NCBI GenBank assembly: GCA_018654575.1
Contig: JABILI010000004.1
Location: 1 to 64,000 of the forward strand
Length of the DNA: 64,000 nucleotides
Reading direction: 5' to 3'
Origin: Porticoccaceae bacterium
GTDB taxonomy: Bacteria > Pseudomonadota > Gammaproteobacteria > Pseudomonadales > Porticoccaceae
Shown: positions 27,569-35,937 of the stretch, one piece after another
How the letters are laid out: each line of letters opens with the position of its first letter
Position numbering within the stretch: the stretch's first letter is position 1
The notes under the pieces: model-generated
What the model was told of the DNA's origin: nothing
Database searches by the model: none
What the model saw: only the letters and a program-made list of their open reading frames with translations
Position numbers and translations under genes: made by a program

Positions 27569-28990
27569 ATGAAAAACAAATCAGAAATTTGGATAGCAGA
27601 AGATGATCGCTCATTGCGCTGGGTAATGGAAAAGGCGATTAGTCGGGAAGGTATGGATGTTCGTAGTTTTGAGACGGGCGATGATTTACTTAGTGCTCTT
27701 AAGGGCTCTCAGCCAGAAATCATTATCTCAGATATCCGTATGCCAGGTATTGATGGCCTGGAGTTGCTGAAAGAAATTCACGGTAAGCATTCTGACATAC
27801 CCATCATCATAACCACCGCTCACTCTGACTTAGATAGTGCGGTGGCAGCTTATCAAGGCGGTGCATTTGAATACCTGCCAAAGCCTTTTGATCTAGACGA
27901 ATTAGTGGACGTTGCCCACCGTGCCATCTCATTTTCCAGACAGCAAAAGTCTGCTATAGAAGCGGTAGCGCCGCGCCCGATGGTCCAGGAAATTATTGGT
28001 GAGGCTCCGGCGATGCAGGAAGTCTTTAGAGCAATAGGTCGATTGTCTAACTCCAACATCACGGTGCTAATTAATGGTGAATCAGGTACTGGCAAAGAAT
28101 TGGTAGCTCAGGCGCTTCACAAACATAGCCCCCGAAAAACAGCTAAATTCATAGCTCTTAATATGGCCGCTATTCCTCATGACTTGATTGAGTCAGAATT
28201 GTTCGGTCATGAGAAAGGCGCGTTTACCGGCGCTTCCCAGCGGCGTGAGGGTCGATTTGAGCAAGCCGATGGAGGAACGCTGTTTTTGGATGAAATCGGA
28301 GATATGCCTGCGGAGGCTCAAACTCGGCTATTGAGAGTTTTGGCTGATGGAGAGTTCTACCGCGTTGGTGGCCATACGGCGGTTAAGGTAGATGTACGAA
28401 TTATTGCGGCGACGCATCAAAACCTAGAGGAATTAGTAGCGGCTAATCGCTTTCGAGAAGATTTATTTCACAGATTAAATGTCATTCGTGTTCATTTACC
28501 AAAATTGGCCGACCGTCGCGAAGATATTCCTCAACTGATGACGCATTTCTTTCATCGTGCGGCTAAAGAATTAGATATGGAACCCAAGGTTTTATCTCAG
28601 GAGGCTGAGGGGATTTTTTATAACTTGCCATGGCCTGGGAATGTCAGAGAGTTGGAGAATATATGTCGATGGCTAACTGTCATGTCGGCGGGACGAGAGG
28701 TGCTTCTCTCCGATCTACCCCCAGAACTAAAAGCCGAAAGCGCAGGTAAGGAATCTCCAATCCAAGGAGACTGGCAGCAGATGCTGAGACGTTGGGGCGA
28801 GCGAGAATTAAAGGCTGGGCACCAAAGCATACTTGAGCAGGCAATTCCTGATTTTGAGATAGCTATGATTGAAACGGCTTTGGCGCACACCGGAGGGCGT
28901 AAAAAAGATGCGGCTCTGCTGCTCGGTTGGGGCAGAAATACGTTAACCAGAAAGCTTCAAGAATACGACATGGAAAGCCAGGGCATCTAG
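27569..28990 (+). CDS. ntrC: nitrogen regulator NtrC (GlnG)
   Basis: Sigma-54-dependent activator of 473 residues. Receiver domain with phospho-acceptor Asp55 in [12 protein letters not shown]+ domain with Walker A GESGTGKE (about 170-177) and the sigma-54 contact loop GAFTGA (217-222), and a C-terminal Fis-type helix-turn-helix ([19 protein letters not shown]). An upstream in-frame start would add 21 residues lying over ntrB; the ATG at 27569 gives the normal N-terminus. It should act on the dyads found upstream of glnII and ntrB. Confidence 0.96.
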   Translation: MKNKSEIWIAEDDRSLRWVMEKAISREGMDVRSFETGDDLLSALKGSQPEIIISDIRMPGIDGLELLKEIHGKHSDIPIIITTAHSDLDSAVAAYQGGAFEYLPKPFDLDELVDVAHRAISFSRQQKSAIEAVAPRPMVQEIIGEAPAMQEVFRAIGRLSNSNITVLINGESGTGKELVAQALHKHSPRKTAKFIALNMAAIPHDLIESELFGHEKGAFTGASQRREGRFEQADGGTLFLDEIGDMPAEAQTRLLRVLADGEFYRVGGHTAVKVDVRIIAATHQNLEELVAANRFREDLFHRLNVIRVHLPKLADRREDIPQLMTHFFHRAAKELDMEPKVLSQEAEGIFYNLPWPGNVRELENICRWLTVMSAGREVLLSDLPPELKAESAGKESPIQGDWQQMLRRWGERELKAGHQSILEQAIPDFEIAMIETALAHTGGRKKDAALLLGWGRNTLTRKLQEYDMESQGI

Positions 28991-29001
28991 GTTAAATGCA
29001 T

Positions 29002-29029
29002 AAAAAACCCCGCCAAATTAGGCAGGGTT
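29002..29029 (-). terminator. terminator of secB, also facing ntrC
   Basis: Inverted arms AACCCCGCC and GGCAGGGTT with one mismatch and a six-base loop. Read on the minus strand the stem is followed by GGTTTTTTATG, a good T-run, so it mainly ends the secB transcript; it may also stop ntrC messages. Confidence 0.75.
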
Positions 29030-29050
29030 AGTCTACGTTGAAATCCAGCT

Positions 29051-29572
29051 TTAGTGTGTCGTATCTTCGCCTTTTGGCTCAGCTGTTTCATCGGCTTGGG
29101 CTTCCGCTTGTTGAACGGCGGAGGCAAAGAGTCCATCAAAATTAATAGGCGGTATCATCAAAGGAGGGAACGAACCCTTGGTAAGTGTGCTATCAATTAT
29201 TTCTCTGGCGTAGGGGAACAGCATTGAGGGACAGGTAGTGTTTATCACTTGAGTCAACTGCTGGCCTTCGATCCCTTGAATTGTAAACAGGCCTGCTTGC
29301 TCTACTTCGATCAAGTAAATAGTCTCTTCACCGTCGGTAACAGTAATCGTTAGTCGAAGAGCAACTTCGTATACACCCTCTCCAACCTTACTGCTTTTGG
29401 TGTTTAGATCTTGGCTTACTTTAGGTTGCCATTGTTTTTGAAAGGCTGCCACTCCCTGAGGAGTTTCAAAAGAGAGATCCTTGAGATAGATTCTCTGCAC
29501 AGCAAACTTTGGCCCAGTATCTTCTGTGGCTGCAACTGCAGCTTGGTCAGTCGAGGAGTTTTCGTCAGTCAT
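29051..29572 (-). CDS. secB: protein-export chaperone SecB
   Basis: Tetrameric cytosolic chaperone that keeps preproteins unfolded and delivers them to SecA. The 173-residue protein has the family core FAVQRIYLKDLSFETP and the C-terminal CPSMLFPYARE plus FPPLMIPPINFDGLFA. It is the last gene of a yibN-grxC-secB run, the same set as in E. coli and Pseudomonas. N- and C-terminal tails are acidic and variable. A strong terminator follows. Confidence 0.96.
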   Translation of the reverse strand: MTDENSSTDQAAVAATEDTGPKFAVQRIYLKDLSFETPQGVAAFQKQWQPKVSQDLNTKSSKVGEGVYEVALRLTITVTDGEETIYLIEVEQAGLFTIQGIEGQQLTQVINTTCPSMLFPYAREIIDSTLTKGSFPPLMIPPINFDGLFASAVQQAEAQADETAEPKGEDTTH

Positions 29573-29618
29573 TACTTAAACCTTTAATTGTGTGTGGATT
29601 AATGTGTTGCCATGATCT

Positions 29619-29903
29619 TTATATGGCGTCAGTTTTATCCAATTCAACCCTATTTTTCAAAAGAGTATCTAACTCACCAAGAGTCTCTAGCTGCTGTAAC
29701 TCAGAGTAACCCCCAACATGTGTGTCGCCTATCCAGATTTGTGGAACAGTGCGCTGACCGCTCTTTTCCATGATCTCTCGACGCAAATCCATGTCTGAAT
29801 CCACAGAAATATCATCAAAGCTAACATCTTTCGCGCTGAGTAGATGTCTAGCCGCCGTGCAATAAGGGCAGAATGGTGTTCCATAGAGAACTACCTGATG
29901 CAT
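29619..29903 (-). CDS. grxC: glutaredoxin 3
   Basis: Dithiol glutaredoxin of 94 residues. The active-site CPYC is at the N-terminus (YGTPFCPYCTAARHLL), and the glutathione-binding TVPQI cis-proline and GGYSELQ motifs follow. It is flanked by yibN and secB as in E. coli. The C-terminus is slightly longer than in E. coli GrxC. Spacing to secB is 46 bases. Confidence 0.94.
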   Translation of the reverse strand: MHQVVLYGTPFCPYCTAARHLLSAKDVSFDDISVDSDMDLRREIMEKSGQRTVPQIWIGDTHVGGYSELQQLETLGELDTLLKNRVELDKTDAI

Positions 29904-29925
29904 GTAAGCTCCTTTAATATTGTCA

Positions 29926-30360
29926 TTATAGCTTTTTGGGGCTAGCCTTTTTGCCTTGGACTACTGGCATATTTTGCTGCTGCCATTCGCTCATTCCGCC
30001 ACTCAATCGGCGAACCGTGTAGCCTTGTTTTGTCATCTCTTTTCCAGCACTGCCAGCGTGTTGGCCCATCTGATCAGCTAACACGATGACTTTTTCCCGG
30101 TGTTTCTCAATCTCACTTAACCGAGTCGCTATTTTAGTATGAGGGATGTTGATCGCGCCGTGAACGTGGCCTGCTTGGTAGTCAGCGGTTGCACGAACAT
30201 CCACAAGCACAGCCTGGTCTGAATTCATTAAAGACACTAGCTGCGAGCAAGTCATTGGTTTCCCGCCTTTCGTCCGTTCGGTCAATGCAAAAATATAGAT
30301 AAGCACCAGTAATAAGCTTATTAGGAGCCATTGCTCACTTGCAAAAATAAAAATATCCAC
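29926..30360 (-). CDS. yibN: YibN-like membrane-anchored rhodanese-fold protein
   Basis: One N-terminal membrane helix (about 8-26, LLISLLLVLIYIFAL) followed by a single rhodanese fold (VDVRATADYQAGHVHGAINIP). The catalytic cysteine position in the active loop (VLADQMGQHAGSAG) carries no Cys, and the only Cys of the protein is near the domain start, so sulfurtransfer is unlikely. The gene order with grxC and secB matches E. coli yibN, whose product is also a membrane rhodanese-like protein. Its role here is probably structural or regulatory, but that is inferred. Confidence 0.82.
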   Translation of the reverse strand: MDIFIFASEQWLLISLLLVLIYIFALTERTKGGKPMTCSQLVSLMNSDQAVLVDVRATADYQAGHVHGAINIPHTKIATRLSEIEKHREKVIVLADQMGQHAGSAGKEMTKQGYTVRRLSGGMSEWQQQNMPVVQGKKASPKKL

Positions 30361-30456
30361 GTAATTACACTCTTTAGCTAAGTTTTTGGAGCGCTAAGTC
30401 AGCGCGGCCTGAATTATACACATGAATGGTAGCCTTAGGAATTGGCTATCGTCTGA

Positions 30457-31284
30457 TTATGCCCATCGATGCCACACAGGATTGCAGTTGTCAGGCAGGC
30501 TGCTCACTAAGCCAAGGGCTGCCCACTTCATTCCTGGCGAGTGAAAGTCTGACCCGCAGGAGGCAAGCAGACCATATTGATTACATAAAGTGGCTAAATC
30601 TCTAGTAACAGCAGGTACTTGAAGGCCAGAAATAACTTCCATACCCTCCCCGCCTGCACTGCAAAAATCCGTGAGTAGCGCCTTGAGCTTTGTGCGGGTC
30701 ATTTTGTACTTGCTTGGATGAGCTAATATCGCGATGCCTCCTGACTCTCGAATCCACTCGACGACGGTGGCCGTCTTAGCCCATTGCTCTTTTATATCGC
30801 CGACTTTTCCTGCGCCAAGATATTTTTTGAACGCCTGCTTAATGTTTGACACGGCGCCTATATTAACAAGATGTTGTGCAAAATGAGGGCGTCCAATCTG
30901 GCCGTCGGCCAAAAGCGTCGCACCCTCTAGGCAACCCTCAAAGCCTAAGTTACTAAGACGTTCAGCAATTTTCTCAGCCCGATCAAGACGCGCTTTTTTT
31001 TGCTGCGCGACGCCAAAAATAATGGATTCACTCAGAGGGTCGACATTTAGTCCAACGATATGAACGCCCTGCTTGCGCCACTGACTAGAAAATTCAATGC
31101 CTGTAATGAGCTGCAATTTTGGTGGAATAGCTTTTATCGCGCTATATGCATCCAGAGTGTCATGGTCTGTAATTGACAGAATATCCAGTGCGCGCTCATT
31201 GGCTAGCTCAACCAACTGTTCAGGCGTTAAGCTGCCGTCAGACATGTTGGTATGGCAATGGAGGTCGACGTTCATAATGGTCAC
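30457..31284 (-). CDS. rnm: PHP-domain phosphoesterase, RNase AM-like
   Basis: Metal-dependent PHP-fold protein of 275 residues. Motifs DLHCHTNMSDG, ITDHDT, GIEFSS, LAHPSKY and SCGSDFH supply the trinuclear metal ligands. Length and motif order match YciV/TrpH, shown in E. coli to be a 5'-3' exonuclease (RNase AM) that also removes 3'-phosphate from adenosine bisphosphate. No trp genes are near. It is divergent from sprT. The N-terminal MTIMNVDLH allows a start at the first or fourth residue. Confidence 0.87.
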   Translation of the reverse strand: MTIMNVDLHCHTNMSDGSLTPEQLVELANERALDILSITDHDTLDAYSAIKAIPPKLQLITGIEFSSQWRKQGVHIVGLNVDPLSESIIFGVAQQKKARLDRAEKIAERLSNLGFEGCLEGATLLADGQIGRPHFAQHLVNIGAVSNIKQAFKKYLGAGKVGDIKEQWAKTATVVEWIRESGGIAILAHPSKYKMTRTKLKALLTDFCSAGGEGMEVISGLQVPAVTRDLATLCNQYGLLASCGSDFHSPGMKWAALGLVSSLPDNCNPVWHRWA

Positions 31285-31337
31285 TTTTCCGGGATTATAT
31301 AGATTGTACCAGTCTCTGCAGCCTATATAATCCTTAT

Positions 31338-31868
31338 ATGACTGACCTTAAAACTATCGCGTCTATTTCAGAAAAGCAAAAAGAACAGGTAAGTGACGCT
31401 ACTACCGCCTGTATTTACAGAGCTGGCATCTTATTTGAGCGAAAATTTGCCGAAATACCCGTTGATTTTGACCTGCGGGGTAAGTGTGCGGGCATGTATC
31501 AGGTAACGATCAGACAGCGGCGTATTCGCTACAATCCCTGGATATTTGCGAAATATTATCAAGAAAGTTTGACTAATACCGTTGTGCACGAAGTTGCACA
31601 TTATATCGTCGACTGTATATGGGGGTTGAGGAAGGTTAAACCTCACGGTAAAGAATGGCGCCAAACGATGATCGCTATGGGTGCAGTGCCAACTGTGACT
31701 GGAAAATATGATTTAACCGGCATCCCAACCCGGCAGTATCAGCGGCATGCCTATCACTGCAATTGTCGTGTTCATCAACTCACCCTGTTGCGGCACAACA
31801 AGATAGTCAATCGAGCCGCAACTTATCGATGTCAATTTTGCCATTCTGACCTCAAACAGGGGGGGTAG
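31338..31868 (+). CDS. SprT-family zinc metalloprotease-like protein
   Basis: Protein of 176 residues with the zinc motif HEVAHYIVD (HExxH) in a SprT-like domain and a C-terminal zinc ribbon with paired cysteines (HCNCRVHQ and YRCQFCHSD). SprT relatives include the eukaryotic DNA-protein crosslink protease Spartan; the bacterial role is poorly defined. It is eight bases upstream of a GIY-YIG gene, suggesting co-transcription. Confidence 0.83.
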   Translation: MTDLKTIASISEKQKEQVSDATTACIYRAGILFERKFAEIPVDFDLRGKCAGMYQVTIRQRRIRYNPWIFAKYYQESLTNTVVHEVAHYIVDCIWGLRKVKPHGKEWRQTMIAMGAVPTVTGKYDLTGIPTRQYQRHAYHCNCRVHQLTLLRHNKIVNRAATYRCQFCHSDLKQGG

Positions 31869-31876
31869 AACTGCTT

Positions 31877-32134
31877 ATGAGCTCCTGGTTCGTTTATATG
31901 GTTCGTGCAAGCGATCAAAGTCTTTATACCGGTATAACCACTGATATTGACAGGCGTTTGGCTGAACATCAGTCTGGAAAAGCGGGCGCTAAGTACTTTA
32001 GAGGGCGCAATGCCTGTGAGATGGTCTATACCGAGCCCAGCCATACCAGAAGCAGCGCCAGCAAGCGTGAGGCGGCTATCAAAAAGCTGACTCGGCAGCA
32101 AAAGCTTGAGCTAATTAGAGATCAGAAGCTATAG
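31877..32134 (+). CDS. GIY-YIG domain protein, YhbQ/UPF0213 family
   Basis: Small protein of 85 residues consisting of a GIY-YIG nuclease fold: VYMVRASDQSLYTGITTD, then RRLAEHQ, ARYFRGR-like AKYFRGRN, and SSASKREAAIKKL. Such stand-alone proteins act on, or are predicted to act on, DNA. Length equals that of E. coli YhbQ-type proteins. It directly follows the sprT-like gene. Confidence 0.88.
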   Translation: MSSWFVYMVRASDQSLYTGITTDIDRRLAEHQSGKAGAKYFRGRNACEMVYTEPSHTRSSASKREAAIKKLTRQQKLELIRDQKL

Positions 32135-32148
32135 TTTAATTGTATAGT

Positions 32149-32158
32149 TGTATATACA
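32149..32158. promoter_or_regulatory. candidate HutC-type operator 1
   Basis: Perfect ten-base palindrome TGTATATACA, identical to a second copy 145 bases downstream. The form TGTATA-x-TACA-like is typical of HutC-subfamily GntR operators. Confidence 0.55.
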
Positions 32159-32293
32159 TTAAAAAAGACGGTAATCTTAGGTTTCCTGCTGATCGGCGAA
32201 AATTGACTCTTTTAAGTGCAACTTAGGTGAACTTAACTGGTTTAACTGTTATTTCTAATAAGGCTTGTTTTTCTTCTTCGCTAAGGTTATAAA

Positions 32294-32303
32294 TGTATAT
32301 ACA
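32294..32303. promoter_or_regulatory. candidate HutC-type operator 2
   Basis: Second perfect TGTATATACA, extended to a 14-base palindrome (AATGTATATACATT), nine bases before the regulator start. A repressor bound here would block its own transcription or translation. Confidence 0.6.
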
Positions 32304-32312
32304 TTATGATTA

Positions 32313-33035
32313 ATGATTCTATTTATGATCAATACTATTAAACTACCTCAGTTTGAAGTGATCAAACAGTACGTTCGAGGACATATAAAGTCTGGTCATT
32401 GGCCGGTTGGTACCCGAACTCCTTCTGAAAATGAGCTTTCCGCGAGTTTCTCCGTTAGTCGAATGACCGCTCGAAGAGCATTACAGGAACTGGCTCAGGA
32501 GGGGCTATTAACTAGAGCTCCAGGTCTAGGGTCCTTTGTCGCACAGCCTGTCATAGCCCAACCAACTATAGAGTTACATAACATTATCGCGCTGGTTCAA
32601 TCAAAAGGAGCCTACAGCTGTCAGATTCTTGGTCTTGAACAAATCCCCGCTGACGCTGAATTGGCTCATTTGTTGAGTTTTGACGTTGATCAGCCGGTCT
32701 ATCGGGGAATATTCGTACATTTTGACGGTGATAAGGCCGTTCAATGGCAAGAGATTTTTGTAAATCCTGCGGTTGCCCCCGCTTTTTTAAAGCAAAAGTT
32801 CGTTAAAGTGGTACCAGATGAGTATTTGGAATGGATCGCCCCTAGCGATCAAGTAGATTCTCAAGTAAGTGCTGTCTTGGCAAAGCCGAGTCAGCGAAGG
32901 GCGCTTGGTTTAACCGAAGATAATCAGAGCGCCTGCTTACAGGTAACTAGGACATGTAAGCGATATTCGAGTTTGGTGAGCTCCTCTACGTTAGTCCATC
33001 CAGCACACCTCTACCAGTTAGGGACTACGTTATAG
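32313..33035 (+). CDS. GntR-family regulator, HutC/UTRA type
   Basis: Transcription factor of 240 residues: an N-terminal winged helix (about 10-75, PSENELSASFSVSRMTARRAL) and a C-terminal UTRA ligand domain ending TRTCKRYSSLVSSS. The subfamily includes HutC, which senses urocanate, but no histidine-utilisation gene is nearby, so the ligand is unknown. The start may be the ATG at 32313 or at 32325. Two identical palindromes upstream indicate autoregulation. The NYN-domain gene follows by 29 bases. Confidence 0.87.
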   Translation: MILFMINTIKLPQFEVIKQYVRGHIKSGHWPVGTRTPSENELSASFSVSRMTARRALQELAQEGLLTRAPGLGSFVAQPVIAQPTIELHNIIALVQSKGAYSCQILGLEQIPADAELAHLLSFDVDQPVYRGIFVHFDGDKAVQWQEIFVNPAVAPAFLKQKFVKVVPDEYLEWIAPSDQVDSQVSAVLAKPSQRRALGLTEDNQSACLQVTRTCKRYSSLVSSSTLVHPAHLYQLGTTL

Positions 33036-33064
33036 CTCGACAACTACCACTAAAGGGAAGTTAA

Positions 33065-33553
33065 ATGCCTAAAATCGCCATTTTCGTCGACGTTCAAAAT
33101 ATCTATTACACCGTAAAGGAAGCCTTTGGCTGTCATTTTAACTATCGCGAGCTTTGGCGGCAGGTAAGCCTTGAAGGGGATATTGTTCTAGCAAATGCCT
33201 ATGCCATTGACCGAAACAACGCCCAACAACGGAATTTTCAGGAGACGCTTCGTAATATTGGTTTCGATATTAAGCTAAAGCCGTATATCCAAAGAAGTGA
33301 TGGATCAGCTAAAGGTGATTGGGATGTGGGCATTGCAATCGATGTTATGGACGCTGCTGCCAGCGCCTCAGGCGGAGTTGACCGCGTAGTACTTTTATCA
33401 GGGGATGGCGACTTTGACATGCTCTTGCGCCGCGTGGGTCAAGATGGCAAAGTTCAGACTCTGGTCTATGGTGCCTCGGCATTAACAGCCCAATCACTAA
33501 TAGAGGCTGCGGAGACCTATAGACCCATTGAGGGCCCGCTACTACTGCGCTAG
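33065..33553 (+). CDS. NYN/PIN-like (LabA/DUF88) domain protein
   Basis: Single NYN domain of 162 residues, a PIN-like predicted RNase fold. Conserved acidic residues are in FVDVQN, GDWDVGIAIDVMD and SGDGDFDMLL. Relatives process or degrade RNA, but the target of this one is unknown. It is 29 bases downstream of the GntR-type regulator, with AAGGGAAG before its ATG, and may be under the same operators. Confidence 0.85.
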   Translation: MPKIAIFVDVQNIYYTVKEAFGCHFNYRELWRQVSLEGDIVLANAYAIDRNNAQQRNFQETLRNIGFDIKLKPYIQRSDGSAKGDWDVGIAIDVMDAAASASGGVDRVVLLSGDGDFDMLLRRVGQDGKVQTLVYGASALTAQSLIEAAETYRPIEGPLLLR

Positions 33554-33588
33554 AATAAATATAGCAAGTGCTTACAAACCTATCAAAG

Positions 33589-33978
33589 CTAGGTAATTAT
33601 TCCACCTTGGCCAGAGCCTCCCATACCACCTCCTTGGCCGGGCACGACAATTTGTGATGCCTGCTCACGGCGCATTTTTTCAAGTTCTATAGTGGCTTCT
33701 TCAACAGCGATTGCCGCTTTCGCCGCAAAGTCTTCTGCAGCTTCACCGATTGTTGAACCTTCTAGTACAAAGTTCAAAGGTAGTGCGCCCATCTGGGTCA
33801 TTATCTGGGCAGAGCCTAGAAAGCTAACCTCTCGATCGGGATCATCTAGGCCGGCGGATGTCACTGGCGTGAGTTTGCGAATGGCGCCCATTTTCTGATC
33901 CGTGAAGTTTTCCTCGCGAAAAAGCCCATTGGGATCCATGGCATTATCATTAGCGGTTGTCATAGAGCGTATTCTCAT
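33589..33978 (-). CDS. conserved-looking hypothetical protein with Gly-rich tail
   Basis: I do not recognise this family. The 129-residue frame has a charged N-terminus, a middle section (EVSFLGSAQIMTQMG, EGSTIGEAAEDFAAKAAIAVEEATIELEKM) predicted as helices, and a Gly-rich tail (GQGGGMGGSGQGG). No membrane segment or signal is seen. Starts at 33978 or five codons later (MTTANDN) are both possible. It is isolated between the NYN gene and slyD. Even codon structure and composition support a real gene. Confidence 0.6.
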   Translation of the reverse strand: MRIRSMTTANDNAMDPNGLFREENFTDQKMGAIRKLTPVTSAGLDDPDREVSFLGSAQIMTQMGALPLNFVLEGSTIGEAAEDFAAKAAIAVEEATIELEKMRREQASQIVVPGQGGGMGGSGQGGIIT

Positions 33979-34074
33979 GATTGATTAGTTTTCCGGCTAC
34001 CCTAGCAGACATATCTGTAGAGTTGAAGTCCGAACGCTTGAAGCTCTAAAGGCATTGGAACAGTGCCGAGACAT

Positions 34075-34099
34075 AAAAAAAGCCATCCTATGGTGACTT
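34075..34099 (-). terminator. candidate slyD terminator
   Basis: Read on the minus strand, a short CCAT/ATGG-centred stem is followed by GCTTTTTTTATG. It lies 25-50 bases after the slyD stop. The stem is imperfect. Confidence 0.45.
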
Positions 34100-34123
34100 T
34101 TAATATTCAGACAATACGTCTAA

Positions 34124-34609
34124 TTAGTGGTCATGCCCGCCCGGGCCATGCACGTGGCCATGATCAAGCTCTTCTTGTGTGGCATCTCGTACAGACTCTA
34201 TTACCACATCAAAATTTAAATTTTTACCGGCTAGTGGATGATTACCATCAACGGTTACAAACTCGTCAGTAACAGCTTTGACAGTGACAGGAACACTATC
34301 GCCATTGCCTGTTTGAGCTTCAAACTGCATACCCACTTCAATGTTGTCGACACCTTGGAATGACTCGCGCGGCACCTCTTGGATCAAATCAGGTTGTACC
34401 TCGCCATAACCTTCAGCGGCAGGAACAGCTACCACCATAGAGTCTCCTACGCTTTTTCCTGTAAGCGCACTTTCTAGGCCAGGAATAATATTTCCAGACC
34501 CATGTAAATAAGCTAAGGGCTCTTTTCCTGCAGAACTATCGAGTTGCTGGCCATTGTCATCGGTCAATGTGTAATGAAAACTTATAGCGCTATTATGTTT
34601 GATGGTCAT
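34124..34609 (-). CDS. slyD: FKBP-type prolyl isomerase SlyD
   Basis: Peptidyl-prolyl isomerase and chaperone with FKBP domain and insert-in-flap (about 70-130). Starts MTIKHNSAISFHYTL; the ATG at 34609 has GGAAAC eight bases upstream, whereas an earlier in-frame ATG has no such site. The C-terminus ends in a short His-rich tail (HGHVHGPGGHDH), much shorter than the metal-binding tail of E. coli SlyD, so nickel handling may be weaker. About 161 residues. It stands alone. Confidence 0.92.
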   Translation of the reverse strand: MTIKHNSAISFHYTLTDDNGQQLDSSAGKEPLAYLHGSGNIIPGLESALTGKSVGDSMVVAVPAAEGYGEVQPDLIQEVPRESFQGVDNIEVGMQFEAQTGNGDSVPVTVKAVTDEFVTVDGNHPLAGKNLNFDVVIESVRDATQEELDHGHVHGPGGHDH

Positions 34610-34689
34610 TATCTGTTTCCAGTGGGTAAATAAAGTGAGCATTATGCTTCAATAGAAAAGAAATATCGAACCCGTAATATTCATTAACA

Positions 34690-34703
34690 ATTGAACGTTC
34701 AAT
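34690..34703. repeat. 14-base palindrome upstream of slyD
   Basis: ATTGAACGTTCAAT is a perfect palindrome in the gap between the porin stop and slyD start, about 80 bases upstream of slyD. It could be an operator; no regulator is known to match. Confidence 0.4.
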
Positions 34704-34750
34704 AATTCGCATATGAATCTGTCCAAGTCAGTCTACTTGGCCATCTAGCG

Positions 34751-35707
34751 TCAAAATTTATGTTCCATACCTATACCAAAGGCAGTAAATTCAGCGTCAC
34801 CTAGCCCGATTTTAGAGTCAGTATTATCAGTATAAAACATGTAGAGTTTTGTATTCTTCGCCAGTTTGTAGTCGGCGCCTAACGACAGAGTCTGTTCTTC
34901 ATCCCCATCAACATCATCTTCGATAGTCCCGTACTGGGCTTTAAGTGTAATGTTGCTATCTGTTTTATAGGCAGCACTGACGAAATAGCCAGACTCATCT
35001 TTAGAGCCTAAATTATCTTGATTTTTCTGGTATAAAAATCCCAGTTTTAACGCGTCTATCTGATACTGCGCAATCATGCGCACAAGGTCTTGCTCATCGA
35101 TATCTTGATCGCCTGCAATAGCCAGATAGAGATTGTCATTGGTGTAATTAATTGAATATGACATACCATCACTGAGCCCGGTATCATCTTGCCCGTCTTG
35201 ATCGACATCTTCACCATCAGCTGGAATCATTGCTAGGGTTGCAGAAAAACCATTCATTTTTGGCGAAGTGTAGGCGACAATATTTGATACTCGATTCTCG
35301 CCTTCAAAGGCATTTTTAATATCGCCTTCAAGATCATTAAATAAATCTACTTTCTTCGCCGCAAGCTTAGTTGGGGTGTCATGGGTACCTGTCCAAACCA
35401 TGCCGAAATTACCCTTAAGGCCCGCGAAGGTATTACGTTGTTTAAATGTTTTTCCTTTACACTCACCGCTGTCAATACAGACCTCATATTCGACCTGATA
35501 AACAACTGTAAGTCCCTCTGATATTTTACTTTCACCTTTGATTCCCAGGCGAGAAGCGTTGCTGTTAAGGTCCCATTCACTGCTGCGCCCATCATCTTGG
35601 CTAACCAATGAGAGGTTAGCTTTACCGTAAACCTTCCCCCCAGTCGGCTCTTCACCAAAACTAAAAGAGGTAAAGCTAAGAGCTAATATAAACAACAGGC
35701 CTTTCAT
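34751..35707 (-). CDS. Gram-negative outer-membrane porin
   Basis: Beta-barrel porin of about 318 residues. A signal peptide MKGLLFILALSFTSFSFG starts at the ATG at 35707; a longer frame upstream is unlikely. The mature start GKVYGKANLSLV, the ASRLGIKGE motif, an extracellular Cys pair (CIDSGEC), the constriction-type loop and the terminal GMEHKF (Phe last) fit the 16-stranded general porin family. Acidic Asp-rich turns suggest cation preference. It is divergent from an M20 hydrolase with an inverted repeat between. Confidence 0.9.
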   Translation of the reverse strand: MKGLLFILALSFTSFSFGEEPTGGKVYGKANLSLVSQDDGRSSEWDLNSNASRLGIKGESKISEGLTVVYQVEYEVCIDSGECKGKTFKQRNTFAGLKGNFGMVWTGTHDTPTKLAAKKVDLFNDLEGDIKNAFEGENRVSNIVAYTSPKMNGFSATLAMIPADGEDVDQDGQDDTGLSDGMSYSINYTNDNLYLAIAGDQDIDEQDLVRMIAQYQIDALKLGFLYQKNQDNLGSKDESGYFVSAAYKTDSNITLKAQYGTIEDDVDGDEEQTLSLGADYKLAKNTKLYMFYTDNTDSKIGLGDAEFTAFGIGMEHKF

Positions 35708-35796
35708 AATTAATCCAAATGCTAATAATAGGTACAGGCGCGTGCGCCACAAATTGCAATATGAGGATTATAACCATGACACAACAAATATAGGCC

Positions 35797-35825
35797 TAAA
35801 TTGTTAAAAAACATCTAACAATTTA
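35797..35825. repeat. inverted repeat between porin and M20 hydrolase
   Basis: Arms TAAATTGTTA and TAACAATTTA are perfect inverted copies separated by nine bases, in the divergent gap. It may be an operator for one or both genes or a small hairpin. Confidence 0.5.
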
Positions 35826-35937
35826 AAGCTCTACAATGTATTTTTGGACATTAAAAATGATGCTACAGTGATTGCATGCGCCTTCATAAAAGTATTAACA
35901 TCCAACGATACTGGATACCCATTAAGAGGATAAAGGG

